From positions 372,001 through 436,000 of the forward strand of contig NZ_JABFHF010000001.1 of the NCBI RefSeq assembly GCF_015476655.1: 64,000 bases of DNA. Direction: 5' to 3'. The position numbers and the translations under genes were made by a program. Under the pieces are notes generated by a model, which was not told where the DNA came from, made no database searches, and was given only the letters and a program-made list of their open reading frames with translations. Positions 25,058 through 33,245 of the stretch are shown piece by piece; within the stretch, counting starts at the first letter, position 1; each line of letters begins with the position of its first letter. This stretch comes from Aquiflexum lacus (GTDB taxonomy: Bacteria > Bacteroidota > Bacteroidia > Cytophagales > Cyclobacteriaceae).

Positions 25058-28000
25058 TTATGAAACAAAAGTTTCGGATATGATAATTTTTGGTTGCAAG
25101 GGTTCTAAGTCCTTTTTTGCTTCACGTTTAATTTTGGAAGTATATTTCCTAGATAGTTTTATCAATTCCATTTCCAATTTCATTGGATTTGTTTCGTTTC
25201 TTAATTTGTAAACTTCATTGGTTAAGTTGGTGTAAGTTCCATTTTTTAGCAAAGGCAATAAATTTGTCCCTGCTTCAATGCTTTCAGGTGATGAAAGAAT
25301 TTGATTGGCTAACCAATTATTCAAATCATTCAATGCTTTGTTTGACCTTACGTCCAATTTATCTTCATTCCCTCCAATCATTTCGGGAGTTGTGATGTCT
25401 CTCTCAAACTGTTCCAAAATATGATTTATGTGTTTGTAATGCACATCAGGAACAGGCAAAATACCTTCTTCTGATTTTGGTGCTTCAAAAATCTTTACTG
25501 CCTTTTCAAATGGAACAGAAAATGATTTCCCCTCTGACTGAATATAGATATTCTTATGGTCTCCATTTTTTACAAAGGCAATGCTGCTTTCAATTTCAGA
25601 CGCTTTGCGAATGCAACGGACTTTTAAAGGCATTTTCCGAATAGCATTGAAATGTTCTTCGTTTTGCTCCCTGTATTTTCGTAGCCACTCCAAATATTCC
25701 GTTCTCAGGTCTTTGTCTTCTTCTTTTTCCTCAAACATTCTGAACTGGTCAATTATCTCGTCCAGCGTGTATATTTTATTATCTTCTCCAAATGTGCTGT
25801 GGCTACTTTGAAGTTTTACTAATGATTTTTGGCGAAGGTTAATTCTATCGTCTCCGTGTTCAGAAGGGTAGAAGTTGTAATTGTAAATGAACTGGGCTTT
25901 TGTTCCAATTCGATTGATACGTCCAAGGCGTTGAATTAACCTTGTCGGATTCCAAGGTGTGTCATAGTTTACAATTACATTGGCTCTATGCAAGTTGATT
26001 CCTTCTGCCAAAACATCTGTTGTTAGAATGATGTCGTAATCATTTCTAAAAGTGCCTTCATAGTTGGCATCAAAGTTTTCGCGAATGGTTTCAAATTCTT
26101 TGTTTCTGTTTTCAGAAGTGATGCTTAAAACTTTGTATGTTGTTTCCTTTTTCAGTCGGGAAGTCAGATATTTTAATGTGTCTGCCGATTCCGTGAAGAT
26201 TACCAATTTGCCTAACTCGTTTTTGTCCTTGTTGAAATATTCGTTTTCAAGCAACTCAATAAACACATTCCACTTCGGGTCGTTGTGTTCTTCAATGGCT
26301 TGCCATCTTTCATTTAAAGAAAGTAAGTTTTCATAGTCTCTGCGTAATCCTTCAATAAAGCCCGCTTTGAAATCGGATTGTTTGAATTTTTTGTTCTTTG
26401 GCTTGTCATCATCAATTTTCAGAATTTCAATTTCAATTTCTTCATCTGTATAGCCCTTGTTCAACAAATCTGAAATGTCTAAATCAGGAGCTATGAAAAC
26501 ACTATCTCTTTCATACATTTCAATCATTTGCTTTGTGGAAGCAGTGATTTTGCTCAACGAGTTTTTGAAAGCATAAAAGCTACTTTCCAAACGCTTGATT
26601 AGCTGCGTTTGCATAATGAAAGCCAATGAACGAGAAATCGTTTGTGCACTCTGATAAAGACCATTGTTTGCTTCGTCTGTCAAATATGCAATTGCCTGAT
26701 AGCGGAAAAAGTCAACTTTATTTTTGTCAATAATGCTGTTTGCAGTATCAAGAAATAAAGTCGCTAAATCGTGGGGCAATTCATATTCATTTGCAAAAGG
26801 GTCTGCAACTTGAGGAAAAATAATTCCTTGTTCTTGCAAGTCTTTTCTGTAACGCTCATTTTTAGTTAAGTCAGTCCTTGTTCTGCGAATTGTAATGTCT
26901 TTTACAACTTTATCCCTGATGTCAGTAAAAATGTCTTGAATTGCTTGCAGGTCAAGCGGTGTTTGCTGAATTAAAGTTTTGTAGCGGATAATGTGAGGAT
27001 AAAAATACTTCTGCAAATTGGTTTCAGCCAAATTGCTATTTCTGATGTCTTGGAATAAAGAAATCAAATAGTAAATATCTTCGGGCTTGTTATTTAATGG
27101 TGTTGCAGAAATCAATACTACCTTTTTTTCAAATCCTTCAATACCACCAATATTTTCACGCCCCGATTTGCAAATCACTTGCAAGTTTTCAAACTGTTGG
27201 CTTTTATGGTTTCTAAACTTGTGAGCTTCATCAACTAGAATTAAATCGTAGCGTTCTTTTTCAGCATAATTGTGGTCGCCCTCAACAATTTTGTTCAAAC
27301 TTCCATTGGCAATGAAATGGCATTTTTCGTCAATTCTGAATTCCTTAAAAGTGCTTTTCCAGTTTTTTTCAAGCGTTGGTGGGTAAACAACAAGAATTTT
27401 TGATTTAGGGCCATTATTGATAATGAACTTCTTTGCGAGTAAAGCAGCCATTACCGTTTTTCCTGTTCCAACAACATCAGCTAAAAAGAAACCATTATGC
27501 TTTAACAGCAATTCGTAGCCTTGATTTACTGCGTCAATCTGATAGCTGAGTTTTTTAAACTTCTTTAGCGGAATATCGCTAATGCTATCAGGGTCGTATT
27601 CAATATTCTTCCCGAAAAATTCGATTAAGAACTTTACATACAATTCAAACGGAGTTGGATTTAATTCTAAATAAGTCTTCTTTATCAATGCAGGTGCATC
27701 AACTGGAAGTATTGGTGTGCTTTGTTCCCAAAGCTTTTCAAATTCAGTATCAGCAAAATTTACATTTTCATAATCTCTCAACTCAACATTCATTTCGTAA
27801 TTATACTCCACTGCTTCAAGTCCAAGTCCTTGAGCAGAAAGATTAGACGAACCCATTATCACCATTCCGTTTGGATTGTGTTCGTTAAAATTGGGTGAAA
27901 GAAAAATGTAAAATTTAGAATGTAGTTTTTTTGAATTGTGTGCTCTTATTTCTATTCGTCCTTCGGCAATGTCACCAATCAATTGAATGATTCCTGATTC

Positions 28001-28318
28001 AATGTCCTTTCCATATTTTGCATTGATTATGTCTTGCTGAATTGATTCTATGAATGATTCTCTAGTGTCTTTAGCGTTAAGATTGAATAAAAGTCCCTGT
28101 TTTTGAGCTAAAGCAATGAAAGGGTCAACATTGATTCCAGCAATGATTTTTACTTTTAAGTTGTCAGGGAAATGTTTGCGAATAGCGAAATATCCAGAAG
28201 CTCTAAAATAACCAATAACCGATTTAAAGTATTCTATATTTTTCATATGCTCAAACACACCTACAAATTTCTTGTAGAGTGTATTCTCGCCTTGATTAGT
28301 AAAAAAGTTTGATGCCAT
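25058..28318 (-). CDS. SNF2-type helicase with N-terminal phospholipase D nuclease domain
   Basis: A 1086-residue two-part protein. Residues about 1-190 form a PLD-family domain with a single HKD-type motif (KLHSKFYIFLSP, then MVIMGSSNLSAQGLG), which usually acts as a dimeric nuclease. The helicase follows: Walker A ADVVGTGKT near 284, DEAH in LILVDEAHKFRNH near 364, motif III VVLISATPLNNKPED, and motif VI QRLGRINRIGTKAQF near 800. A C-terminal helical domain ends the protein. It probably translocates on and cuts unmodified DNA together with the methylase. It begins immediately after the XRE regulator with no gap. Confidence 0.92.
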   Translation of the reverse strand: MASNFFTNQGENTLYKKFVGVFEHMKNIEYFKSVIGYFRASGYFAIRKHFPDNLKVKIIAGINVDPFIALAQKQGLLFNLNAKDTRESFIESIQQDIINAKYGKDIESGIIQLIGDIAEGRIEIRAHNSKKLHSKFYIFLSPNFNEHNPNGMVIMGSSNLSAQGLGLEAVEYNYEMNVELRDYENVNFADTEFEKLWEQSTPILPVDAPALIKKTYLELNPTPFELYVKFLIEFFGKNIEYDPDSISDIPLKKFKKLSYQIDAVNQGYELLLKHNGFFLADVVGTGKTVMAALLAKKFIINNGPKSKILVVYPPTLEKNWKSTFKEFRIDEKCHFIANGSLNKIVEGDHNYAEKERYDLILVDEAHKFRNHKSQQFENLQVICKSGRENIGGIEGFEKKVVLISATPLNNKPEDIYYLISLFQDIRNSNLAETNLQKYFYPHIIRYKTLIQQTPLDLQAIQDIFTDIRDKVVKDITIRRTRTDLTKNERYRKDLQEQGIIFPQVADPFANEYELPHDLATLFLDTANSIIDKNKVDFFRYQAIAYLTDEANNGLYQSAQTISRSLAFIMQTQLIKRLESSFYAFKNSLSKITASTKQMIEMYERDSVFIAPDLDISDLLNKGYTDEEIEIEILKIDDDKPKNKKFKQSDFKAGFIEGLRRDYENLLSLNERWQAIEEHNDPKWNVFIELLENEYFNKDKNELGKLVIFTESADTLKYLTSRLKKETTYKVLSITSENRNKEFETIRENFDANYEGTFRNDYDIILTTDVLAEGINLHRANVIVNYDTPWNPTRLIQRLGRINRIGTKAQFIYNYNFYPSEHGDDRINLRQKSLVKLQSSHSTFGEDNKIYTLDEIIDQFRMFEEKEEDKDLRTEYLEWLRKYREQNEEHFNAIRKMPLKVRCIRKASEIESSIAFVKNGDHKNIYIQSEGKSFSVPFEKAVKIFEAPKSEEGILPVPDVHYKHINHILEQFERDITTPEMIGGNEDKLDVRSNKALNDLNNWLANQILSSPESIEAGTNLLPLLKNGTYTNLTNEVYKLRNETNPMKLEMELIKLSRKYTSKIKREAKKDLEPLQPKIIISETFVS

Positions 28319-28612
28319 TTATTTTCCCTTTTTAATTTTCTTAGTTACTGACTTTAATGCCTCATCTGCAAATTGTTCGTCTTTTATCACATCCATTACT
28401 TGGTCAGCTAACCAGAGTGTAAGAAGTTCTTGTTTGTCAGCATTTAATATTTCAGCCAAAGTTGCAACCTGCTCTTTCTTGATTGGTCTTTCACCTCTTT
28501 CCATTTTACTAATGATAGAAGTGTCAACGTCAAGTTTAGAAGCCACCTGTCTTAAAAGAAGGTTTTGCTTTGTTCTAAGCTCTCTAATTTTGTCTCCGAG
28601 TTGTGGTGCCAT
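28319..28612 (-). CDS. XRE-family (Cro/CI-type) transcriptional regulator of the defence operon
   Basis: A 97-residue protein with a classic five-helix HTH_3 domain (KIRELRTKQNLLLRQVASKL, VDTSIISKMERGERPIKKEQ), followed by a short basic tail (KSVTKKIKKGK). It is the first gene of the seven-gene operon and abuts the helicase gene directly. Regulators of this type commonly sit at the head of restriction-modification operons to delay nuclease expression until methylation is established, like C proteins. A perfect palindrome 11 bases before its start is a likely operator, giving autoregulation. Confidence 0.93.
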   Translation of the reverse strand: MAPQLGDKIRELRTKQNLLLRQVASKLDVDTSIISKMERGERPIKKEQVATLAEILNADKQELLTLWLADQVMDVIKDEQFADEALKSVTKKIKKGK

Positions 28613-28622
28613 TATAAAATTC

Positions 28623-28634
28623 TTGTCTTGACAA
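28623..28634. promoter_or_regulatory. Candidate operator of the XRE regulator
   Basis: Perfect palindrome TTGTC-TT-GACAA just upstream of the first gene of the defence operon, where a repressor would block initiation. The only obvious dyad in the leader. Confidence 0.5.
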
Positions 28635-28977
28635 ATATTGGCTAATATAATAAGATTAAAATGTGATTTCCTTAAATAATTAAAGCCAAATTCGAGATGA
28701 CTTAATAAAGAGTGGCAGGGAAAGAATAAAAAAACATAGGGTCTGTCAACAAGGCAACTTTGTTGCTGTCTCGTTGTTATATTTTTGATTATCTGAAAAA
28801 TGATTTACCTTTTCTTGTTTTAGGAACTTGATTATTGGATTGGTATATTCTGTGATTTAAAAGAACTCCCAATATTAACCAAGAAAATATACACAAGCAC
28901 AAAAAGTGATTACCACTGAATTGCCACTTTTTGATGGGTGATGTAGCCGCAATAGATATTTCTTAGATTATGAAAGG
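28635..28977. other. Intergenic promoter region of the defence operon
   Basis: About 340 bases with no ORF of note, between the XRE gene (transcribed leftward) and the end of the peptidase gene. Contains a small dyad GCAAC-TTT-GTTGC at about 28763-28775 and a GCCACTTTTTG segment (28922-28932) resembling the repeats at 13235 and 13549. It must hold the operon promoter, not pinpointed. Confidence 0.5.
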
Positions 28978-30324
28978 TCATTGTGTAACAGTAAATTGAA
29001 AGGATGTCCCAAGTCTGACTGGATAATTATCAACAATTAATGCCGGTTCAGCCTCAACAATATATGTTCGCGCCGGAGTTGAAAACGAACCATATCGCGG
29101 AAACGCATAATATGGGATAGTTGAGTACCAACCCAAATTGATAATTTCTTGAGTAGTTGAAATTGTAGGTGTTGAAGAAATTGCTTGACCTGATTGTAAA
29201 CTATATCCTGGAAGAAATCCCGGCAACGGAGTCCTTCTTCCACTAGGATCAATTAAATAGTAATAAATAATAATTTGAGCCGAACTTCCAATGTTATTAG
29301 GGACTGAAACTAGACCACTGACTGTCATAATTCTATTTTGAGGTAGAATTTGTGGATGAGTATAACTATTCATATGTTGGACAAAATTAACACTTAGGTT
29401 TAGTCCTATATTAATATCATTACTATTTAAAGTGTTTCTGTTTTCTTTTACAATAGTATTTACCATTTCCGGTTTTGTGAAGGATGGCTTCATTGTAAAA
29501 GCTTGTTTAACTACGCCATTAAAAATAGAATAATTTATCCATCCAAATCCATCATTGCCCCATCTCCTACCATAAGAGTTAAGAAACTTAAAAGCTTGAC
29601 GATTGTCGTCATATCCGACAATAAGGATAGCGTGTCCCATTCTTGGGTTAAAACTTCCTATAGTTGTCCATACATACGGATTGTTTGGATTATTCCCATA
29701 ACCCCCTCTAAGGTAATTTATATCAGAAATAGCGCTAGCAATAACAGGATGTGAATTAGCCAATTGTTCTTTTACATCAGAAAGTAAATCTTGTCTTTCA
29801 CCAAGCCTAAAATAGCGCTCAATTTTAAAATTACCTGCTTGTTCTTTTGCTGTTTGAGTTGGAGAAGACCGAAAATCATTATCAAAATAAGGCATCGAAC
29901 TCCAGGTACAAACTCCTTGATCTTTAAGCAAGTTTAATGCTTCAATATAACTACTACCCTCATCAACACCTCTATTTATTTGATTATAAACAAAACTAGG
30001 AGAAAAGATATTATCATAATTCAATTGTCCAGTATTATTTATATAAGTCCATATATCTTTGCCTTTTTTTGCATAATAAGTTTGTGCACCATATGCGATT
30101 GCGAAAGCTACACATGAATTCTGATTACCTTGGTCACCAACAGGTGGCAGATACTCTGATAAGTCAATCGAGTAAGGTAGATCTGCAACAGGTGTTTGAG
30201 GTAAGTTTCCAGCAATTCCTGCATATTCTGATTCCTCAATTAAGATTGATCCGGTAAAAACATCTTGTCCAGAAGCGTATAAGAAATGAAATAATAGTAT
30301 GATAGTAAAAAAGCAGGTTCTCAT
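28978..30324 (-). CDS. Secreted papain-like (C1) cysteine peptidase
   Basis: A 448-residue protein with a signal peptide (MRTCFFTIILLFHFLYASG). The C1A catalytic set is visible: Gln and Cys in VGDQGNQNSCVAFAIAYG (Cys near residue 71), His in MGHAILIVGYDD (near 230), and Asn in FKFLNSYGRRWGNDGFGW (near 248). Residues 290-448 form a beta-rich C-terminal domain of unknown role. It would act outside the cytoplasm and shares a strand with the defence operon but is separated from it by 365 bases, so it is probably an independent gene. It may degrade peptides or serve in competition; the substrate is unknown. Confidence 0.9.
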   Translation of the reverse strand: MRTCFFTIILLFHFLYASGQDVFTGSILIEESEYAGIAGNLPQTPVADLPYSIDLSEYLPPVGDQGNQNSCVAFAIAYGAQTYYAKKGKDIWTYINNTGQLNYDNIFSPSFVYNQINRGVDEGSSYIEALNLLKDQGVCTWSSMPYFDNDFRSSPTQTAKEQAGNFKIERYFRLGERQDLLSDVKEQLANSHPVIASAISDINYLRGGYGNNPNNPYVWTTIGSFNPRMGHAILIVGYDDNRQAFKFLNSYGRRWGNDGFGWINYSIFNGVVKQAFTMKPSFTKPEMVNTIVKENRNTLNSNDINIGLNLSVNFVQHMNSYTHPQILPQNRIMTVSGLVSVPNNIGSSAQIIIYYYLIDPSGRRTPLPGFLPGYSLQSGQAISSTPTISTTQEIINLGWYSTIPYYAFPRYGSFSTPARTYIVEAEPALIVDNYPVRLGTSFQFTVTQ

Positions 30325-30616
30325 ATTAAGGTTTTTATCAAATATTAATTTTACAAATAGGTTGTATTAATTCCGGCTGTAAGAGCGATTTTATCTTATG
30401 AATTTATAGTTAGTTTTTTGTTTCTCAGAATTTCCTTCATTGATTTTTATTTTCGAATCTTTTGTATTTTGGATAACTACAATTTTGTCGCCCGTTAACT
30501 TCGATTTATTTTTCATGTCATTATTTTAAATTTGTTCTAACTCTCATATTTATCATCACAGTTAACTAGTGATATCATTTATCCTACAATTCAAACCTAA
30601 CTATATCTCCATTCAT
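30325..30616. other. Intergenic, no gene seen
   Basis: Upstream of the peptidase gene. AT-rich with no credible ORF. Probably contains the peptidase promoter. Confidence 0.4.
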
Positions 30617-30644
30617 AAAAAATACCCTAAACAGGGTATTTTTT
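30617..30644. terminator. Bidirectional intrinsic terminator
   Basis: Perfect 12-bp arms AAAAAATACCCT and AGGGTATTTTTT around an AAAC loop, giving a T-run on either strand. No gene ends directly here in the present layout, so it may be left over from a lost gene or insulate the peptidase promoter. Confidence 0.7.
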
Positions 30645-30650
30645 AAGTTT

Positions 30651-30710
30651 AATAGTCAAAAATGTATTAAAAAGTGACTATTCCCCCCAAAAGCCAAAGC
30701 TTCGGGGGGA
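30651..30710. repeat. Inverted repeats including second copy of the CCCC/GGGG hairpin
   Basis: AATAGTCA (30651-30658) pairs with TGACTATT (30675-30682). It is followed by a strong hairpin, TCCCCCC (30682-30688) with GGGGGGA (30704-30710), and an inner AAGC-CAAA-GCTT stem. The core CCCCAAAAGCCAAAGCTTCGGG is shared exactly with 13168-13189. Confidence 0.7.
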
Positions 30711-31011
30711 GAAAATCTAGATTTCACCTTTGTCACTTGCAGTCCTTGCACTTTTTGCAGGGATTCATTTAATTACTTGGAATTGATGATTTTCAGAGAA
30801 AAGGACTGCAATTTAACTGCATTGACTGCAAGTTGAATTAATCATTTTCACATCTCTTGGACTTCCAGTTTTCACTAACTAAAAATTTGTTTTGGCTGGA
30901 TGTGCAGTAAATGCTTTAATTCTTTTTGGTGACATTGATTGATGTTGACCGGAAATTTTCAAAATGATCCTTTGCCTGTGAAATTATTTTGCTGATATTA
31001 TTAACATAAAA
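30711..31011. other. Intergenic with possible IS21-like end remnant
   Basis: No gene. A short ATTGATGTTGACCGG motif (30939-30953) resembles the IS21-type repeats at 8852-8916. TGCAGT/ACTGCA motifs recur at about 30740-30835. Confidence 0.35.
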
Positions 31012-31029
31012 ATGTTTAAAATATTAACA

Positions 31030-31275
31030 ATGGATGTTTTCGAGATTTTAGCGAAACTAGAACAGAAAGAAGCCAGCATAGGGGAGAAGCTTCACAAGCT
31101 CACTACTGCCAATTTAAATCCGTTTCCAATGGAAAGGATAAAGAAAGGAAAGCTTTTGCTTAAGTTGATCTATGAATTCAAAAAGCATGTAGAAGCTGAT
31201 GAATTCATTCTTGCTGGCATGAAGCTGAGGGATTTAGAAATGGAAGGACTGAGGGTCCTGCCTGAGAGTAAATAG
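31030..31275 (+). CDS. Small hypothetical protein
   Basis: From ATG 31030 it encodes 81 residues (MDVFEILAKLEQKEASIGEK); a start at 31012 would add six residues. Soluble, helical, lysine/glutamate rich, with no recognised domain. It stands alone on the plus strand in accessory DNA. Coding likelihood rests on the regular amphipathic helices and lack of a competing frame. Confidence 0.5.
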   Translation: MDVFEILAKLEQKEASIGEKLHKLTTANLNPFPMERIKKGKLLLKLIYEFKKHVEADEFILAGMKLRDLEMEGLRVLPESK

Positions 31276-31604
31276 AAACAGTTAATGTAAATACTTATAA
31301 CAATTTTAGCTACAGTTTTCATCAGTAGGGTCTTACCTCCTGCCTCCAAAGCACCCACTTCGGTAGATGTTTGGACGCTTGACCAATCATTGACCAATCA
31401 ATTTCCATTGAAACACCATTTTCCCTTCAATAATTTTTTTGGTATTGGAGCTAGAGCATCTCGCCTGAGACCAGATTTAACTGCCGTATTGAGTAGTTTC
31501 AAATTAAATTTTATATATTAAGTTCTTATTACATGATTGTACGCAATGATGCCAATAAAATGGTAATTCAATAAAATCCTTGTCTGGAAACTGGTATGTT
31601 CGGT

Positions 31605-31636
31605 ACATCGGACATCCGACATCGGACATCCGACAT
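31605..31636. repeat. 14-bp tandem repeat
   Basis: Two perfect copies of ACATCGGACATCCG plus a partial third (ACAT). Each unit is itself a dyad, CGGACATCCG. Confidence 0.8.
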
Positions 31637-31704
31637 GTTTTTAATAGAAAATTGGTTTACTACCAAAAAAGCGATAACCATTCCTAAATTTCAACCTTTT
31701 TCTT

Positions 31705-32361
31705 ATGGCAAAAGTAATTGAGTCAACCGCAGGGATATTTAATGGAAAAATTGGCGGTATTGTTTATTATCAGGTAGGAGGGAAGACTTATGTCCGAAAG
31801 GCACCTCCAAAACAAACGAAAGCCCAAAAAAAGAACGTTTCTCCACTTAAGAAACTCTATCAAAACAAGATGACTTTAACACAGAGCTACCTGAAACCGC
31901 TCACCAAAGCCATTGCTTTTGGATTTCAGGAATTTGAGAATGGGGCAAGGAGACCTTTCCATGCCTGTGTTTCCTACACCTTGAACAATTGCTTTGTCTC
32001 TGATGGACTGAAATTTGCGATTGACCCCTCCTTATTTAAAATAAGCCAAGGAAGCTTATTGCCTCCCGAAAATGCCAAAGCAGAAAAAGTGGAAGATGGG
32101 ATTGAAATTTCCTGGAATAACGACTCCCAAACATCAAATGCCAAACCTTGGGACAAAGCCTTCATAGTCCTCCATAATCCGGAGCGAAATTTGGCTACCT
32201 ACATCATGCTTGGCAATGACAGATCATCCAAAAGCCAATTCATACCACTTGCTTCCAAGAAATTAAATTCCAATTGGCATGTCTATCTGGCTTTCAGTCA
32301 GGAACAGTCCCACAATGGAAAAATGCTGGTATCAGATTCGGTTTATTTGGGTTGTTTGTAG
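31705..32361 (+). CDS. DUF6266 family protein
   Basis: A 218-residue protein with the DUF6266 opening, in which a G-rich start (GIFNGKIGGIVYYQVGGKTY) is followed by basic VRKAPPKQTKAQKK, and a C-terminal beta-rich part (EISWNNDSQTSNAKPWDKAF). The family is restricted mostly to Bacteroidota and has no known function. It often appears in variable regions and near repeats, as here. The last 48 codons are duplicated as a fragment at 34566-34709. Confidence 0.8.
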   Translation: MAKVIESTAGIFNGKIGGIVYYQVGGKTYVRKAPPKQTKAQKKNVSPLKKLYQNKMTLTQSYLKPLTKAIAFGFQEFENGARRPFHACVSYTLNNCFVSDGLKFAIDPSLFKISQGSLLPPENAKAEKVEDGIEISWNNDSQTSNAKPWDKAFIVLHNPERNLATYIMLGNDRSSKSQFIPLASKKLNSNWHVYLAFSQEQSHNGKMLVSDSVYLGCL

Positions 32362-32393
32362 TATTTTTTAGCCAGAGGTAAAAATCATATTTG

Positions 32394-32520
32394 TTATCTT
32401 CAAAGCCTATTGCCAAAAATCCCTTCCAAGCCTTCCAATAATAACCTGATTTTCCGGCAAGTGGCTGCACAATCACCTTGTCCATACTGCCTGTTCCGAA
32501 GTATGAGGAAGTGGCAGGAG
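32394..32520. repeat. Direct repeat, copy A, beside 141-aa gene
   Basis: About 125 bp sharing TCAAAGCCTATTGCC, CGGCAAGTGGCTG and TTCCGAAGTATGAGGAAGTG blocks with copies B, C and D. It lies at the downstream end of the 32525-32950 gene and resembles copy C most. Confidence 0.8.
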
Positions 32521-32524
32521 GTAG

Positions 32525-32950
32525 CTATAGGCCCTTCAGCATTTTCAGCACCATACTGTTTTTAATGGCATCATCCAGGAATCCGTTGTTGTCTTTTTCC
32601 ATATACATGATCACGCTCAGCAATTTGAGGATTTTGAAAGGGCTGATATCCGGTATCTTCCTGATGCCCTGCACGATTTCCAATCCTTCGGTCCATTCCT
32701 CCCAGGCAAAATCTATCAGCAGACCAGAATACATCAAGTGTTTCTTAAGCTCCTGACCCACAATATCAAAATCCATATAGCGCTTTCTGGCTTCCTCTGT
32801 CAGGGTTACAGGAACGGCTTTTTTCACCCTTTGGAATTCTTCTTCCATCGGTGAGATAAAAGTCTTTAAAGTTGAAAGGGCATTTTTTCCTTTTTCGGAT
32901 CCAAGATAACTTTCAAAGTTCTCAATGGGGGTATGGACAGGTTTCATCAC
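32525..32950 (-). CDS. 141-aa hypothetical protein, paralogue of 34875-35303
   Basis: Helical soluble protein (PVTLTEEARKRYMDFDIVGQ; HLMYSGLLIDFAWEEWTEGL). About nine residues in ten match the protein at 34875-35303, so the duplication is recent. No family recognised. Each copy is bracketed by a pair of roughly 125-bp direct repeats, and the DUF6266 gene or its tail lies beyond the downstream repeat. Conserved codons despite duplication suggest it is expressed. Confidence 0.75.
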   Translation of the reverse strand: MMKPVHTPIENFESYLGSEKGKNALSTLKTFISPMEEEFQRVKKAVPVTLTEEARKRYMDFDIVGQELKKHLMYSGLLIDFAWEEWTEGLEIVQGIRKIPDISPFKILKLLSVIMYMEKDNNGFLDDAIKNSMVLKMLKGL

Positions 32951-32969
32951 CTTTCAAGATATCCCAAAA

Positions 32970-33092
32970 TTCTGGTTTCCTCAAAGCCTATTGCCGAAAA
33001 TCCCTTTGACCGAAAAGGGATTTTACGGCAAGTGGCTGAACCGTAGGCCTGTCCATGCTGTCTATTCCGAAGTATGAGGAAGTGGCAGGGTG
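32970..33092. repeat. Direct repeat, copy B, upstream of 141-aa gene
   Basis: Same core as copy A plus an internal hairpin: TTGCCGAAAATCCCTTT pairs with AAAGGGATTTTACGGCAA. Copy D at 35322-35440 shares this hairpin form. Confidence 0.8.
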
Positions 33093-33245
33093 GTCAGGTT
33101 CAATATAAATGGGCTATCAAATTTGATAGGTCTAAATTAGAAAGCTTATAAAGAAAACATTCAATGGAGTTTGTTTTCTTTCTCAATACAAATCCAAACC
33201 TAGATGCTTTTGTAAAGCCAATTTTCTTACATCTTTTTGTTAATA

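Noticed and set aside
16083-28612. Classic BREX or DISARM operon
   Set aside because: No PglZ, BrxC, BrxL, DrmB (DUF1998) or DrmA signature was seen, only a methylase and PLD-helicase in common.
32294-32485. 63-aa minus ORF through repeat A
   Set aside because: It reads through a dispersed repeat, and its copies are not conserved as a protein.
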